Positions 24,501-32,543 of a stretch of DNA of 33,091 nt are shown piece by piece (the stretch's first letter is position 1; each line of letters starts with the position of its first letter). Location of the stretch: assembly GCA_946803715.1 (NCBI GenBank), contig CAMPET010000026.1, positions 43,584 through 76,674 on the forward strand. The letters are read 5' to 3'. The translations under genes were made by a program, and so were the position numbers. This DNA is from Beroe ovata. Lineage: Eukaryota > Ctenophora > Nuda > Beroida > Beroidae. The notes under the pieces are model-generated. The model was not told the origin of the DNA. It saw only the letters and a program-made list of their open reading frames with translations, and did not search any database.

Positions 24501-25634
24501 AGAACTGAGAACCATTGCAAATGAGGCATTGCATCTGCACGAGTGAGCAGGTTACCATGGCAACTTGCCAAGTGAGAGTAACCTAGCTGAGTAGCAACTA
24601 TAGTAGCTATCGTTTAACACTTAACGGTATCAACCTGTTGAAAAGAAATCATCCTTCTTTAACTACCACACTTGTTATGCCGCTTAAAACATTTCAGTGT
24701 AAGTTGAGTGTATACGCAGCATATGGCAGCTCAAAGGACATCAATGTGTATTTGTCTGCTGGGATACCTCTTAGTAAGATGTACATTGTGAAACCTAAAA
24801 ACCCAAAACGCAAACACCAGGTAAGAGCTAATGGAATGTGAGAGTATATTTGCCCTAGATGTAGGTTAGGTTGGTTATCATTTTATTGCAATCGGTCTGA
24901 GCATGGTATGGTGGTGCTAATTGGTGTAAAGTCAAATGCTGTTCCTATTCGCTGCTGCAATGAATTGGGTGGAATGCCGAATCATTCATGCTGTTGCAAC
25001 ATAATCATGACCCATGTGGGAGCTATTCACAGGGCTCGACCGGGATCCCGGCCCCGGCCCCGGGAACGGCCGGGATTTGCCTTTTTTCCCCGGCCCCGGC
25101 CCCGGCAAATTCATTTTCAAAATCCCGGCCCCGGCCCCGGCTAGCTGACTCCAATCCCGGCCCCGGCCCCGGCCCCGGCTGTTTTAGTCAAATTTTGCCG
25201 GGATTTTCTTGTTTTTTTTCTGTTTTTCGACACTAATTCCAGCTGCAAAATCCATAAATTCATCGTGATTTGGGCACAAAAATTTCAGAAACACGAGTAC
25301 AACTGCAAGAATTTTTGATCATACTNCCCCAGTGTCACACCTTATCGTCACACCCAAGTATGCCTAATAATTTCATCACCTATGCGGTCATCACCACCGT
25401 TATCTGTTATAGCACTCGGAGGTTTGCACGGTCGACTACGAGAGTTTTGCGAGCCACCTCGCCGCTGTACGGAGCCGCGTGACTCGCCGCTCCAGCACCG
25501 TCCTCCACATGCAACACCTGTCCTTCACGGAGGTGGCCACTGAGCGGCACACTCTCGCAGTGGCGGAGGAAGTGAGGCGGCTCAGCACGGAAAGTGTTCA
25601 CACAGCCACCGCCACCGCCCTCAACCTGAGATAG
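12534..25634 (+). CDS. PITPNM: Membrane-associated phosphatidylinositol transfer protein (PITPNM/RdgB/Nir), 24 exons
   Basis: Exons: 12534-12611, 12746-12890, 12998-13140, 18158-18206, 18896-18997, 19080-19179, 19479-19629, 20445-20592, 20700-20731, 20846-20924, 21073-21318, 21426-21517, 21603-21701, 21795-21877, 22281-22366, 22513-22645, 22801-22958, 23205-23362, 23452-23751, 23858-23929, 24006-24218, 24303-24497, 24698-24820 and 25413-25634. All phases close, giving 1068 residues (human PITPNM1 about 1244). Residues 1-256 are the PITP lipid-transfer domain (MLIREYRIPLPM, QYTRKIYH, EEAWNAYPYA, HRQAWVWQD). Residues 300-306, EYFDARD after an acidic SDTDS stretch, are a FFAT motif for ER VAP binding. 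The DDHD region (about 489-694) has IGDVVGSLLAYD, with no Ser in the GxSxG position. LNS2 (about 730-995) has FSIDGSF, ITARPDIQK and AAYGSSKDINVY. The family exchanges PI and phosphatidic acid at ER-plasma membrane contacts. Exon 9 is a 32-nt microexon. The 5-kb intron 3 hosts an opposite-strand gene. Confidence 0.96.
13141..14460 (+). other. PITPNM intron 3, left part
   Basis: Non-coding part of the 5,017-bp intron 3 (13141-18157), left of the nested gene's 3' end. ORFs here show no family resemblance. No repeat family was recognised. Confidence 0.6.
14468..14473 (-). terminator. AATAAA poly(A) signal of the nested gene
   Basis: TTTATT on the plus strand gives AATAAA on the minus strand, 313 bp after the stop codon of the nested membrane-protein gene, a plausible 3' UTR length. 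Confidence 0.5.
14786..15394 (-). CDS. Small six-cysteine type I membrane protein, nested in PITPNM intron 3
   Basis: A single-exon frame of 202 residues. Residues 1-18 are a signal peptide (MFGPAILFLFLLEFVRSD). A short ectodomain follows with cysteine spacing C-x4-C-x5-CC-x4-CC (CGNVICSSLQYCCGEASCC). Residues about 47-70 form one transmembrane helix (IGIVIAVLLIVCLVATAVGI). The cytosolic tail has two DDEGNPI/DEEGNPI-type repeats, a (Pro-Glu)n run (EPEPEPEPEPEPE), and a Lys/Gly/Ala-rich end. The compact six-Cys ectodomain plus one TM resembles the Shisa/VOPP1/WBP1-type adaptors (the STMC6 group), but I see no PPxY motif in the tail. Signal peptide, TM and low-complexity tail are direct readings; family membership is inference. 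The gene is transcribed against PITPNM and lies wholly inside its intron. Confidence 0.85.
   Translation of the reverse strand: MFGPAILFLFLLEFVRSDVKCGNVICSSLQYCCGEASCCVKGSSASIGIVIAVLLIVCLVATAVGICLFLKNKVHKDSLYTVDDLESMYARSLKKTVSFGGETELCEPTPTPGPILFDDEGNPIPVDEEGNPIMKEPTPEPEPEPEPEPEPEVDPDSSFPRGLTEKKSKAKGGKGGKGAPAGKKGGAKAPVAKTPSKKKKGK
15395..18157 (+). other. PITPNM intron 3, right part, with (GT)n tracts
   Basis: About 2.8 kb without coding signal, including the presumed promoter of the nested gene just above 15394. It contains (GT)n runs at 16332-16345 and about 16380-16410, the gapped run near 17680-17800, and short CACA-rich stretches near 17220-17250. Confidence 0.6.
17679..17803. repeat. (GT)n microsatellite with 64-base assembly gap
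   Basis: GT dinucleotide repeats flank Ns at 17700-17763. The gap is a sequencing or assembly failure in the microsatellite, so its true length is unknown. ORFs that read through the Ns are meaningless. Confidence 0.95.
22061..22115 (+). repeat. 16-bp tandem repeat in PITPNM intron 14
   Basis: About four copies of TGTGACCTAATTTCTC, one shortened to TGTGACCTAAT. It is intronic, between the exons ending at 21877 and starting at 22281. Confidence 0.7.
23066..23201 (+). repeat. 17-bp minisatellite abutting the exon 18 splice acceptor
   Basis: Eight head-to-tail copies of CTTGACACCACGTACCG with a few substitutions each. The array ends at 23201 and the next three bases, TAG, are the 3' splice site of PITPNM exon 18 (23205). 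The repeats therefore replace the usual pyrimidine tract. Confidence 0.93.
25041..25182. repeat. GGCCCC/GGGGCC hexanucleotide repeat clusters in PITPNM intron 23
   Basis: Four clusters of tandem CCCCGG units (about 25046-25064, 25088-25106, 25123-25142 and 25154-25179) separated by 15-25 bases. Three begin with ATCCCGG. On the minus strand they read GGGGCC, with G runs able in principle to form G-quadruplexes. They lie in the 592-bp intron between exon 23 and the proximal last exon; local base composition is far more GC-rich than the surroundings. Confidence 0.85.
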
Positions 25635-26259
25635 GGAGAGCTATCACGTTGAGATGATGTCGATGATACGATATCAAGTGTGAGAGAAAGATATCGCACT
25701 GCTTGCACCCCACTGATCAAGTGCTCTAATCTGTTTCTCCATTAGGAGAGCAATGATATGACTAGCATTATTTCCACATCAGGCATGTCGCTCAAATTCA
25801 AGATGTGTTTGTTTGTTTGTTAGATTTAGGAGCCGCACGGTAGCTATCTAATATCTAACTAATCATTAATCATACTGCATTGGTTCAGGTGAATGTGATA
25901 CCTGATGTTTGTTAATGGTCGTCAAAATCATAAACCATATTGTTGGTTCATATTGTTGGTACTTCATGTTGATATTGTTTGTTCATGTTGTTCGTTATCA
26001 GAATTAAGCGCACTTTCCAGATTTCAAGTTTTACTTCTGATTGATCTTCGGCTGGAGTATAACCGTGAACCACTGAACCAGCTTCGCAGCATGAGATTGA
26101 GAGCTAGCTACACAGCTTCAAATATTCTCTCACACACACATCCTCTCATTGATATACTGGGAATGAAACTCTTTCTCTGCTGATATTCATCGTCTTAATT
26201 TCCTTCTTATATCAGGACCTGATTCTCATAGCTGTGTCTACATTCCTTGTACATTTCAG
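25635..26259 (+). other. Region between the two candidate PITPNM last exons
   Basis: This is the 3' UTR/flank of the proximal terminal exon, and would be intron if the distal exon is used. No AATAAA was found. No other gene is visible. Confidence 0.5.
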
Positions 26260-26508
26260 GTTCACTGGATAAATCATCACAACTTCACCGAACACCTCCA
26301 GTCCCTGAGGAGCCTCGCACCTCGTTCCAAATCGTGGACCCGAGTCCCCATTTCGGGCGACATGTTTAGCTTCCCTGTTGGAAAACGTGTTTCTAGATGC
26401 GGCACGATAAAGCGACAATTTTCGGCAACAAAAAGCCGACACGATCACTCGACACCCCTTCTCCCTTCTTTCACAACAGATAACACCATTGAACTTAATG
26501 AAAACTGA
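26260..26508 (+). CDS. PITPNM: Second candidate terminal exon of PITPNM
   Basis: After an acceptor (ACATTTCAG) a phase-0 open frame of 82 residues begins VHWINHHNFTEHLQSL and ends with TGA at 26506-26508. Exon 23 also ends in phase 0, so this exon can splice to it just as the proximal exon (25413) does. Its start matches the proximal exon's VDYESFASHLAAV in pattern (aromatic/F..HL..), the place where vertebrate PITPNM has FLSDGYVAHL. The rest is basic and Ser/Arg-rich, like the tail of vertebrate PITPNM. Using it would give a 1077-residue protein. It could be an alternative 3' exon or a duplicated exon; which isoform is expressed cannot be told from DNA. Confidence 0.65.
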   Translation, partial: VHWINHHNFTEHLQSLRSLAPRSKSWTRVPISGDMFSFPVGKRVSRCGTIKRQFSATKSRHDHSTPLLPSFTTDNTIELNEN

Positions 26509-26812
26509 TATGAGTAATATCCCCATTCACAGCTGAATTACTTGTTCTTATGTTGATGGCTTTTGATGAATGCTGACATGTGACAGCTACATCAACACGA
26601 TCTTTGATAAAAACTGAAGCAATTAAGGACCCCGACCATCACCAAGGAAATTCAACCATCGAGATCACTAGATCAGTGGATACTGAATCTGATGAATACT
26701 TTTAAGATGAATGGTTTAATTGTTTTGTCTAATTAATAATTAAGAAGAGCACCTGTGAAGTGTGAATTATATTGTTTGTGTATAAAAATAGTAAGTGTAT
26801 TAAAATAACTAT

Positions 26813-26925
26813 TTGTAGGATTTCACCCTACCCTTGCTGGCGGGATTTTATCCCTGGCAATTATCGCGGGGCAGATTGAAATTTGAAAATCGCGCGCACC
26901 GACGGTATAGGGTAAAATCCTACAA
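26813..26925. mobile_element. MITE copy 1, 113 bp, with target-site duplication
   Basis: The ends are inverted repeats, TTGTAGGATTTCACCCTA and the complement of AGGGTAAAATCCTACAA. The 9-base sequence AATAACTAT flanks both sides (26804-26812 and 26926-26934), a clear 8-9-bp target-site duplication. It has a GCGCGC-containing centre, no coding capacity and a related copy 114 bp downstream. The duplication length fits hAT-like or similar DNA transposons. Confidence 0.85.
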
Positions 26926-27038
26926 AATAACTATCATATCGCAGTATCATTCATTGCAATCATTTATCAATGATAAATGATCGTATTTATACGTTAACTT
27001 TTATTTTATCTGTACGACGCGCGCGGCATTTAATTCAA

Positions 27039-27143
27039 TTGTAGGATTTCACCCTACCAATCTACCATTGCTGGCGGGATTTTATCGTCGGGCGGGCCCG
27101 GGATAAAAATTGCGCGCGCCGACAGTAGGGTAAAATCCTACAA
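27039..27143. mobile_element. MITE copy 2, 105 bp
   Basis: It has the same terminal inverted repeats (TTGTAGGATTTCACCCTA...TAGGGTAAAATCCTACAA) and GCTGGCGGGATTTTATC core as copy 1, with internal differences. The flanks show only an imperfect duplication. Outside it, GCGCGCGGCATTTAATTCAA on the left and ATTGAATGACGCGCGC on the right are themselves roughly inverted, so the MITE may sit inside an older inverted-repeat element. Confidence 0.8.
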
Positions 27144-27146
27144 AAT

Positions 27147-27540
27147 TATCAATTGCAATTGAATGACGCGCGCACATATTGATATTGCTCAACTGTAAAT
27201 AATTGATAAACTTCAGTCGATCGGATTGGACGTCACTACGTATATACTTTTATACTATATGGTGTGTATCAATTTTAATTCTCGCGATTGAAACTGATAT
27301 ATACTTGAAACCGATCACTGATCGATTGATCGAATCAAGTAAGATAACTAAAATGAAGTTAGTGATTGATTTGAAATAACTGCCTGCAACTTCTGTGTCA
27401 TTGATTGTATTTTTAACATGTTGCATTCCCAAAGTTCAGATGTTGCTTCAGTGTCAAAGCTTAGATGTGAAAACTTAAATTTGTCACTTCTAATGTTATT
27501 GAATTGTGTCATGAATTATTCAAAGTGACAAGGCATTGAT
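27147..27540. other. Intergenic, no gene seen
   Basis: AT-rich sequence between MITE copy 2 and the LINE fragment. No feature is supported. Confidence 0.5.
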
Positions 27541-28140
27541 TTGCTGGATATGTATCTGGTTTATTCACCTGCAACAAATCACGGAAACTGGGGTACAATT
27601 TTAGAATTAGAATCTATTCAAAGGAGATTTACAAGGTTAGCTAACGACATAGGTCTCTTGCCTTATAGCAAAAGATTAGAAGTGATGAATTTGACAACCT
27701 TAGGGGAAAGGAGAATACGTGGTGACCTTATAGGAGCATTTAAGATTGTAACTGGGAAAGTCAACTATGCAAATGATGTTTTTAACTTGGGTCGGTCTGG
27801 GTTTAATATTATTAGTCGAGTTAAAGTTAACGTTGATAGTGATATTTGTAAATTGAGACAATGTTTTCTTCCGGATAGGATAAAGAATTATTGGAACAGG
27901 TTACCAGGTTATGTAAAAGCTTCAGAAAATGTTGCATCTTTTAAAGTTAACTTAGAATTATTCAAGAAGGAGTCAATTTCAAAATGCTCCATTGAAAATT
28001 ATTGGAGTGTGTTGAATTTGATTATCAGAAGAATAGAGGGTAGCCCCAATTTCATGGAACGTAAAGAGAAGTTCAACAACTACTTGTTAGAGAATCCTTT
28101 TGTTGCAAGAAAGAAGGGTATCAACATTACTACTCATTAA
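27541..28140 (+). pseudogene. LINE ORF2 C-terminal fragment, family 1
   Basis: A 199-residue frame without stops. It begins near LELESIQRRFTRLAND, then LGERRIRGDLIGAFKIVTGK, RVKVNVDS..KLRQCFLPDR, YWNRLPGYVKASENVASFK. This order is the post-catalytic 'thumb/connection' end of many animal non-LTR retrotransposon reverse transcriptases. The RT palm (YADD) and endonuclease are absent, so it is a 5'-truncated insertion, as is usual for LINEs. It ends NPFVARKKGINITTH, a tail repeated in the scrap at 29725. Its frame is still open, implying a fairly young copy. Confidence 0.85.
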
Positions 28141-28181
28141 CTTAATTAANTGAAATCACAAACAGCCAAGAAATTACTTTG

Positions 28182-28700
28182 TCAGTTTGATAGTTTCTGA
28201 ATTTGAAAGATTAAACAGGAATGTTTTGAGGAGTTTTTTGAATGAGTCAGTATTGGAGTGGTTGTGACGTGAGTTGGTAGATTATTGAAGATCTTGGGAC
28301 CGACGAATGATCGGCTCTTTTGACCAAATCTTGTGTTCAATACTGGAGTAAGAAGTCTTGGTGTGAAACCCTGATATGAGTAGGTGAACATGTCCTGGAT
28401 ATATCTAGGTGCCTGACCATTGACAGCTTTGTATGAGATGAGTGCTATTTTGAAGATAATTCGTTTTCTGATCTGAAGCCAGTGAAGATCACGAAGATCA
28501 TTACCCACATGATCATATTTATATTTGCCTAATAACATCTTGGCAGCACAGTTTTGGACTATCTGTAACTGAGCCTTTCAGAGATGCCATAGTACAAGCA
28601 ATTACAGTAGTCCAAGCATGAGATGACCATACTGTTTACAACTAATTTCATCTGGTCTTGTGTGAGAAGAAAACGAATTTTACGCGCTACGTGATCAAAA
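28182..28700 (-). pseudogene. LINE ORF2 C-terminal fragment, family 2 (CR1/jockey-like)
   Basis: Transcript-sense order: RKIRFLLTQDQMKLVVNSMV then SCLDYCNCLYYGISERL (about 28690-28575). After a frameshift near 28565 it continues QLQIVQNCAAKMLLGKYKY, LHWLQIRKRIIFKIALISYK, NGQAPRYIQDMF and FNNLPTHV. These match the usual series LDYCN..LYG, LQ.VQN.AAR, HWLPI..RI.FKI, and A..YL/W..LP of CR1/jockey-group reverse transcriptases. The palm domain is missing and the frame is broken, so the copy is inactive. It faces the family-1 fragment tail to tail. Confidence 0.85.
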
Positions 28701-29240
28701 GGCTCAGCATTGCGCAATTACAAATTGCAATACAAGCGGCTTGGGTCAGCTCTTTATAGTTGCTAGCTAACGGCTTGAATTACAAATTATCGCGCCGCGC
28801 GCGCAAAACGAAATAACTCTCATTCAACAACTTGTTCCCGCGCTGCGTGACCCAAATACTCCGCGCGCGCTGCGCGTCCTTTCTACGACTTTTCAGTTCA
28901 CTGAGTAGAATAGGGGCGCGCAACGTGTGCACACAACAACTGCACTGCAACTGTGTATACATCATCAATCGACAGCATCAAGCATGATGCGCGTGATGCA
29001 CGCGGCTAGGCTCCGGCTTAATGTCGCGCGAAGCGAAATTCTCAACAGGGTCTATCATGTCATTGATCGACAAGGCTCTGACAGGCAGACAGGATCCGAA
29101 AATTAAGGTAATTACGCGTACGCCATTCCATCGATCAAGGATTAATATAAAGGGCGCGCAACGTGGGCACAGAACCACAGAAAAGCCCCACAACATGTCA
29201 TGAATGTCAAGTAAGAAATTATTTGTCATTCATCATTGGT
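28701..29240 (-). repeat. GCGC-rich dispersed repeat, copies B and C
   Basis: The segment has TTTCGTTTTGCGCGCGCGG near 28790-28812 and ATGATAGACCCTGTTGAGAA near 29040-29059 (minus strand). Both match copy A at 11570-12017. Other GCGCGC blocks occur at 28858-28870 and 28913-28925. Short frames here carry the same translated motifs (MIDPVENF, FVLRARR) as copy A, confirming a shared element and not a gene. Confidence 0.5.
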
Positions 29241-29724
29241 TTAGCATGCTAAACGATGTTTTTTGAATTTGTGATGTGATGACTGATGCTCATGGAAGTG
29301 GACGTTTGCAAGTATTCACGTTATATTATATTGATCACGAAAGATAATGGAGCGCATAACACAAAAGAATAACAAACAAATCAATCTTTATTTATTAATT
29401 CTACTGACAAAATAATATGGGAATTATTTCGCAGGATACCATATTATTTTATTTATAAAAATTTAAATTATCATTATTATTACAGAATACAGGTAGGATT
29501 TTTTTCCTTTGAGTCAACTATATAGAAATTTTTGTTTGAAAGATTTTTGATTTAAAACTTCCAAAATTTGTGCTTGCCTGGTGATGCAAGGCCCAGCTAT
29601 GCTGCCCAATGAAATTCTTGACAGGTTCTATCATCAATAGGCCAAATAAGTGCTGAAAATACCAAGTTTTGCTTGTCAATGATGGTTTGATTCACTAGAC
29701 TGTGATTCACTGACTGAAATGTTC
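29241..29724. other. Intergenic, with a diverged repeat end
   Basis: AT-rich. At about 29609-29640 the minus strand reads GATGATAGAACCTGTCAAGA, a diverged copy of the terminal motif of the GCGC-rich repeat. Otherwise nothing is recognised. Confidence 0.45.
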
Positions 29725-29782
29725 AATAGCCTGAGAAAGAATCCTTTTGTGGCAAGGAAAAAGGGTATAAATATTTACTGAC
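29725..29782 (+). pseudogene. LINE 3' end scrap, family 1
   Basis: The frame SLRKNPFVARKKGINIY followed by a stop matches the last residues (NPFVARKKGINI) of the LINE fragment ending at 28140. Only the extreme C-terminus survives, as expected for a strongly 5'-truncated insertion. Confidence 0.65.
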
Positions 29783-29948
29783 CTGAGGTCAGTAGATATT
29801 TAAATGCTAACAACACAAGAAGAGGTCAGGTACTCTGGAACCAAGATACTCTGGGATTGTGGTGGTTTAATACCGTTATTCTTGTATTTATTTATTTGTT
29901 TATTTGTTTACCTGAAGGAAACATATATGGATCATTTTCTTTAACAGG

Positions 29949-30834
29949 ATGTCTTCTGATGAGGATGTCATAATTGATCATGACCCTCAAGATGAACATC
30001 CAGAGGTTTTGTCTAACAACAATGTGCCTTTCTTTTGGGATTCAGTGTCTTATGGTAATTCAGCAGTTTTTACAAGCAAATTTCTGGTATGCTATTGACT
30101 TGCTTTTGGTGCCTCTGCAATAGAATGAATCTTCATTTCAGTGTGGAAATTGTTTGAAGCAAACGGGTACTTGATTGTTGTGGGAGCAGTTATCACCTAC
30201 TTCTTATACCAGAAATCTGTTCAATACTTAGAACACAATATCAAGAAGAGGCAGCAAAATAATTTCTCCAACTTGAGTGGGTTTCGTAATTGAGAAGTAA
30301 AGTTATTTTATTGTAGTAATGTTTACTCAAAAATTATTCTTTCAATTAAAACATGTGCAGGTCCAGAGGAGCACATGAATAGACTTGAAGCAGTTAGAAG
30401 AGCAAGAGAGAAACAACAGGCTGAAGTCGATAGGATCTCAACAATTGAAGCTGAAAAGATTAAGGAGGTATTCAGTTGTCAATCATGTCAGATTCTAAAT
30501 AGTGTTAGATGCAATTCATGACCAATGTGTCATACCATGAATCAATATTAACAGCGTGAAGGCCTTCAAAGAAGAGAGAAAATAGAAGATTGGGAACGTC
30601 ATAAGCAGGGTCAGGGATATAGAAGCAAAATTAAAGCTGGAGAGTCTTCATCTTCTACAAAAAGGGGCGATTATAATCCCCTGATGGGATCTGGAGGATC
30701 AGGAGGTTTGTTACCTAGCTCCTGTATCAACAACTCAACATAGAAACATAGAATACTCTATATGATGATCTAATATTTCAGGTGGATTCAGGTCCAGTAG
30801 ACCCTCCTTTAATCGTGGAGGTGGATGAGGCTAG
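29949..30834 (+). CDS. SELENOS: Selenoprotein S (SELENOS/VIMP), five exons, UGA = selenocysteine
   Basis: Exons are 29949-30054, 30142-30276, 30361-30467, 30555-30705 and 30782-30834. They give 183 residues (human 189) if the TGA at 30826-30828 is read as Sec. SELENOS is an ER-membrane protein that recruits p97/VCP to the Derlin retrotranslocation complex in ERAD. The order is as in the family: a short acidic luminal N-terminus, one TM helix (GYLIVVGAVITYFLYQ, residues 44-59), a long charged helix (NRLEAVRRAREKQQAE, at the VCP-motif position), then RGDYNPLMGSGGSGG and a Gly/Arg tail. The C-terminus is G-G-G-Sec-G-stop (GGA TGA GGC TAG), with Sec penultimate exactly as in vertebrates. A standard gene caller would stop two codons early. 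ATG 29949 directly follows CTTTAACAGG, so a 5' UTR intron is possible. Confidence 0.95.
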
Positions 30835-31264
30835 TGAAACTTGGACCTCAGAATGCCAGATATTATCCCGTGTTGAATCACCTTATGTTTGATTCAATTA
30901 TTGATTGATGACGTTCATAGTTCAAACCTTCTTGTAAGAAAGCTCTGGACTGATGTTTGATATCTGGTGTTTTGAAAAAGTTGATAATTTTATCAGAGAT
31001 GGCCTGTGAATAAGACTCTTTGAGAATTATTCTGAACTTAACAATATCGATATTTCATCTGGGAATTATTTCAGAAATGAATTTGGGAATTATTTCAGAA
31101 ATCGAGAGTTTAATATGTAGATAGTCTACTGTAAAATACGATTCTTTATCACATTAATTCTTTATTTGGACACATAGGTTGAAGTTTGGACACATTGGGG
31201 AGTCATATTTTTTAGCTACTGTACATTATCAACACGAGGTGGTGATATTCGAACCTCCTTAGCC
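30835..31264 (+). other. SELENOS 3' UTR and PICK1 upstream region
   Basis: Beyond the SECIS there is a direct repeat TGGGAATTATTTCAGAAAT (31060 and 31084 regions) and GTTTGGACACATTGGGG-like repeats near 31165-31200. No canonical AATAAA was found. The PICK1 promoter, or an upstream PICK1 exon, should lie at or before this region. Confidence 0.45.
30900..30965 (+). promoter_or_regulatory. SECIS-like element in the SELENOS 3' UTR
   Basis: Starting 74 bases after the stop is ATGA (30908-30911), then 12 bases, AAA (30924-30926), a small hairpin CTTCTT..AAGAAAG, and TGAT (30951-30954). The stretches between ATGA and AAA and before TGAT pair for most positions (GTTCA with TGGAC, then AG with CT). 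This fits a type 2 SECIS: a quartet of non-Watson-Crick pairs, helix of about 11 bp, apical AAA and an extra mini-stem. It was folded by eye. Confidence 0.75.
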
Positions 31265-32543
31265 ATGAGTCTCACGGTCCCAGGCAACACTGTGACTCTC
31301 GAGAGGGGTAAAGATGGTATGGTTGGGCTGACCATAGGGGGCGGTGCTCCTTTTTGTCCTCTCCTATATGTTGTACAGGTAAGTGTGATTGAGGGGAATC
31401 TATATTTTGCAAACAATTTGCGAGTGCATATTACATACTAGTATTATACTAAGCAACTTTATCCAGGTGTTTGAGAACACCCCCGCCTGGAAGGAAGGCT
31501 CTCTGAACGCCGGTGACGAGATGATTGCAGTCAATGGGAAATCTCTCAGAGGAATGACGAAAGTGCAAGCTGCGAAGTTCATACAAAGAATCGATGTGAG
31601 TCACAACTAGTATCAATCATATGATTATCTTCTAAATTCCAATAATACCGCAGTATGTGTCCCAGTACATTATGTGTCCCAGTACATTTACAATTTGACC
31701 ATCTCTCAGGGAAATGTGACGTTCACTTACGCTAAATTAACGCTCGATACGAACCACTTTAAGGAAGCCAAAACTCTAGATATGGGTATATATCTCTCAC
31801 TTCATTTACCCGCTGAGACGCTCGTTGTTCACTGTGAGAATTTCAATAGAATCTCTAATCTCTATTCATTAATCCCGGAAGTTATGAAGAAGGTGAAACA
31901 CAAGTGTATTGAACGGATGTCGAGTGGAACTGCCGACAAATTGGGGCTCACGCGAGCCGTTCTGTGTAACGGTGAGTCCTCTGCTTAGTTATTTCCATGT
32001 ATATTGTATTGTCTTCTTGTTATTTCTGTATGTATACTGGAATGAGATTCTTGTGACGATGTTTTGAGAAGAGCTACTCCGCAGATGATTTGGCAAAAAA
32101 ACTTGAAGAATTCGAGCGAAATTCCAAGTTCTACAAAGGTTGGTTCATATGAAAATTATAAGAGAAGTATTTATAGGGTGATTGTTTAGCGTATCTTCTC
32201 GTGCCTGGATCAAGCTTAACTCCTGCTTCTCAGATTTAATAGTCAGAGCTCATTTCTTGCTGTTGGATTTCAGCGCCGTATCCTCCATAAACCAAGGTGA
32301 CTCTTCAAATTCGCCAGAGCATGACAGTTAGTAATTACTTCCTCAATTAGAGCTCGTTACGAGTTAATCGCGCTAACTTTAGCTGACGAGATCACCCATT
32401 TGAACCACCTAGGTTTGGGTGATTTACTCGGTGACATAGCCTGTAAAGAGAAAAATGCTGCGCACAAAGCATTCGAACGTTTTGCCGAGACACACAGACT
32501 ATACAACAAGGCGGCTACAGAGTTCCAGAAAAAAGCAGCACCG
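31265..32543 (+). CDS. PICK1: PICK1 (PDZ-BAR protein interacting with C kinase), 5' seven exons, runs out of the window
   Basis: Exons: 31265-31378, 31467-31595, 31710-31785, 31882-31971, 32085-32138, 32234-32296 and 32383-32543; 229 residues so far in continuous phase. PICK1 binds C-terminal PDZ ligands of receptors, transporters and PKC-alpha through one PDZ domain, and bends membranes through its BAR domain. The PDZ domain has the carboxylate loop GLTIGGG and then VFENTPAWKEGSLNAGDEMI and VNGKSLRGMTKVQAAKFIQ. The linker KKVKHKCIERMSSGTADKLG is nearly that of vertebrate PICK1. BAR helices start at AKKLEEFERNSKFYK and continue to FERFAETHRLYNKAATEF. The rest of the BAR domain is not in the window. 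The N-terminus lacks about 20 residues relative to vertebrates, so an upstream exon may exist. The 96-nt third intron has no stop in frame. Confidence 0.95.

Noticed and set aside
25041-25182. Arg-Pro repeat proteins across the GC-rich clusters
   Set aside because: They are simple translations of the CCCCGG repeat inside an intron.
28182-28538. A host gene encoding a 118-residue protein
   Set aside because: The motif series is that of a CR1/jockey-type reverse-transcriptase C-terminus, with a frameshift upstream.
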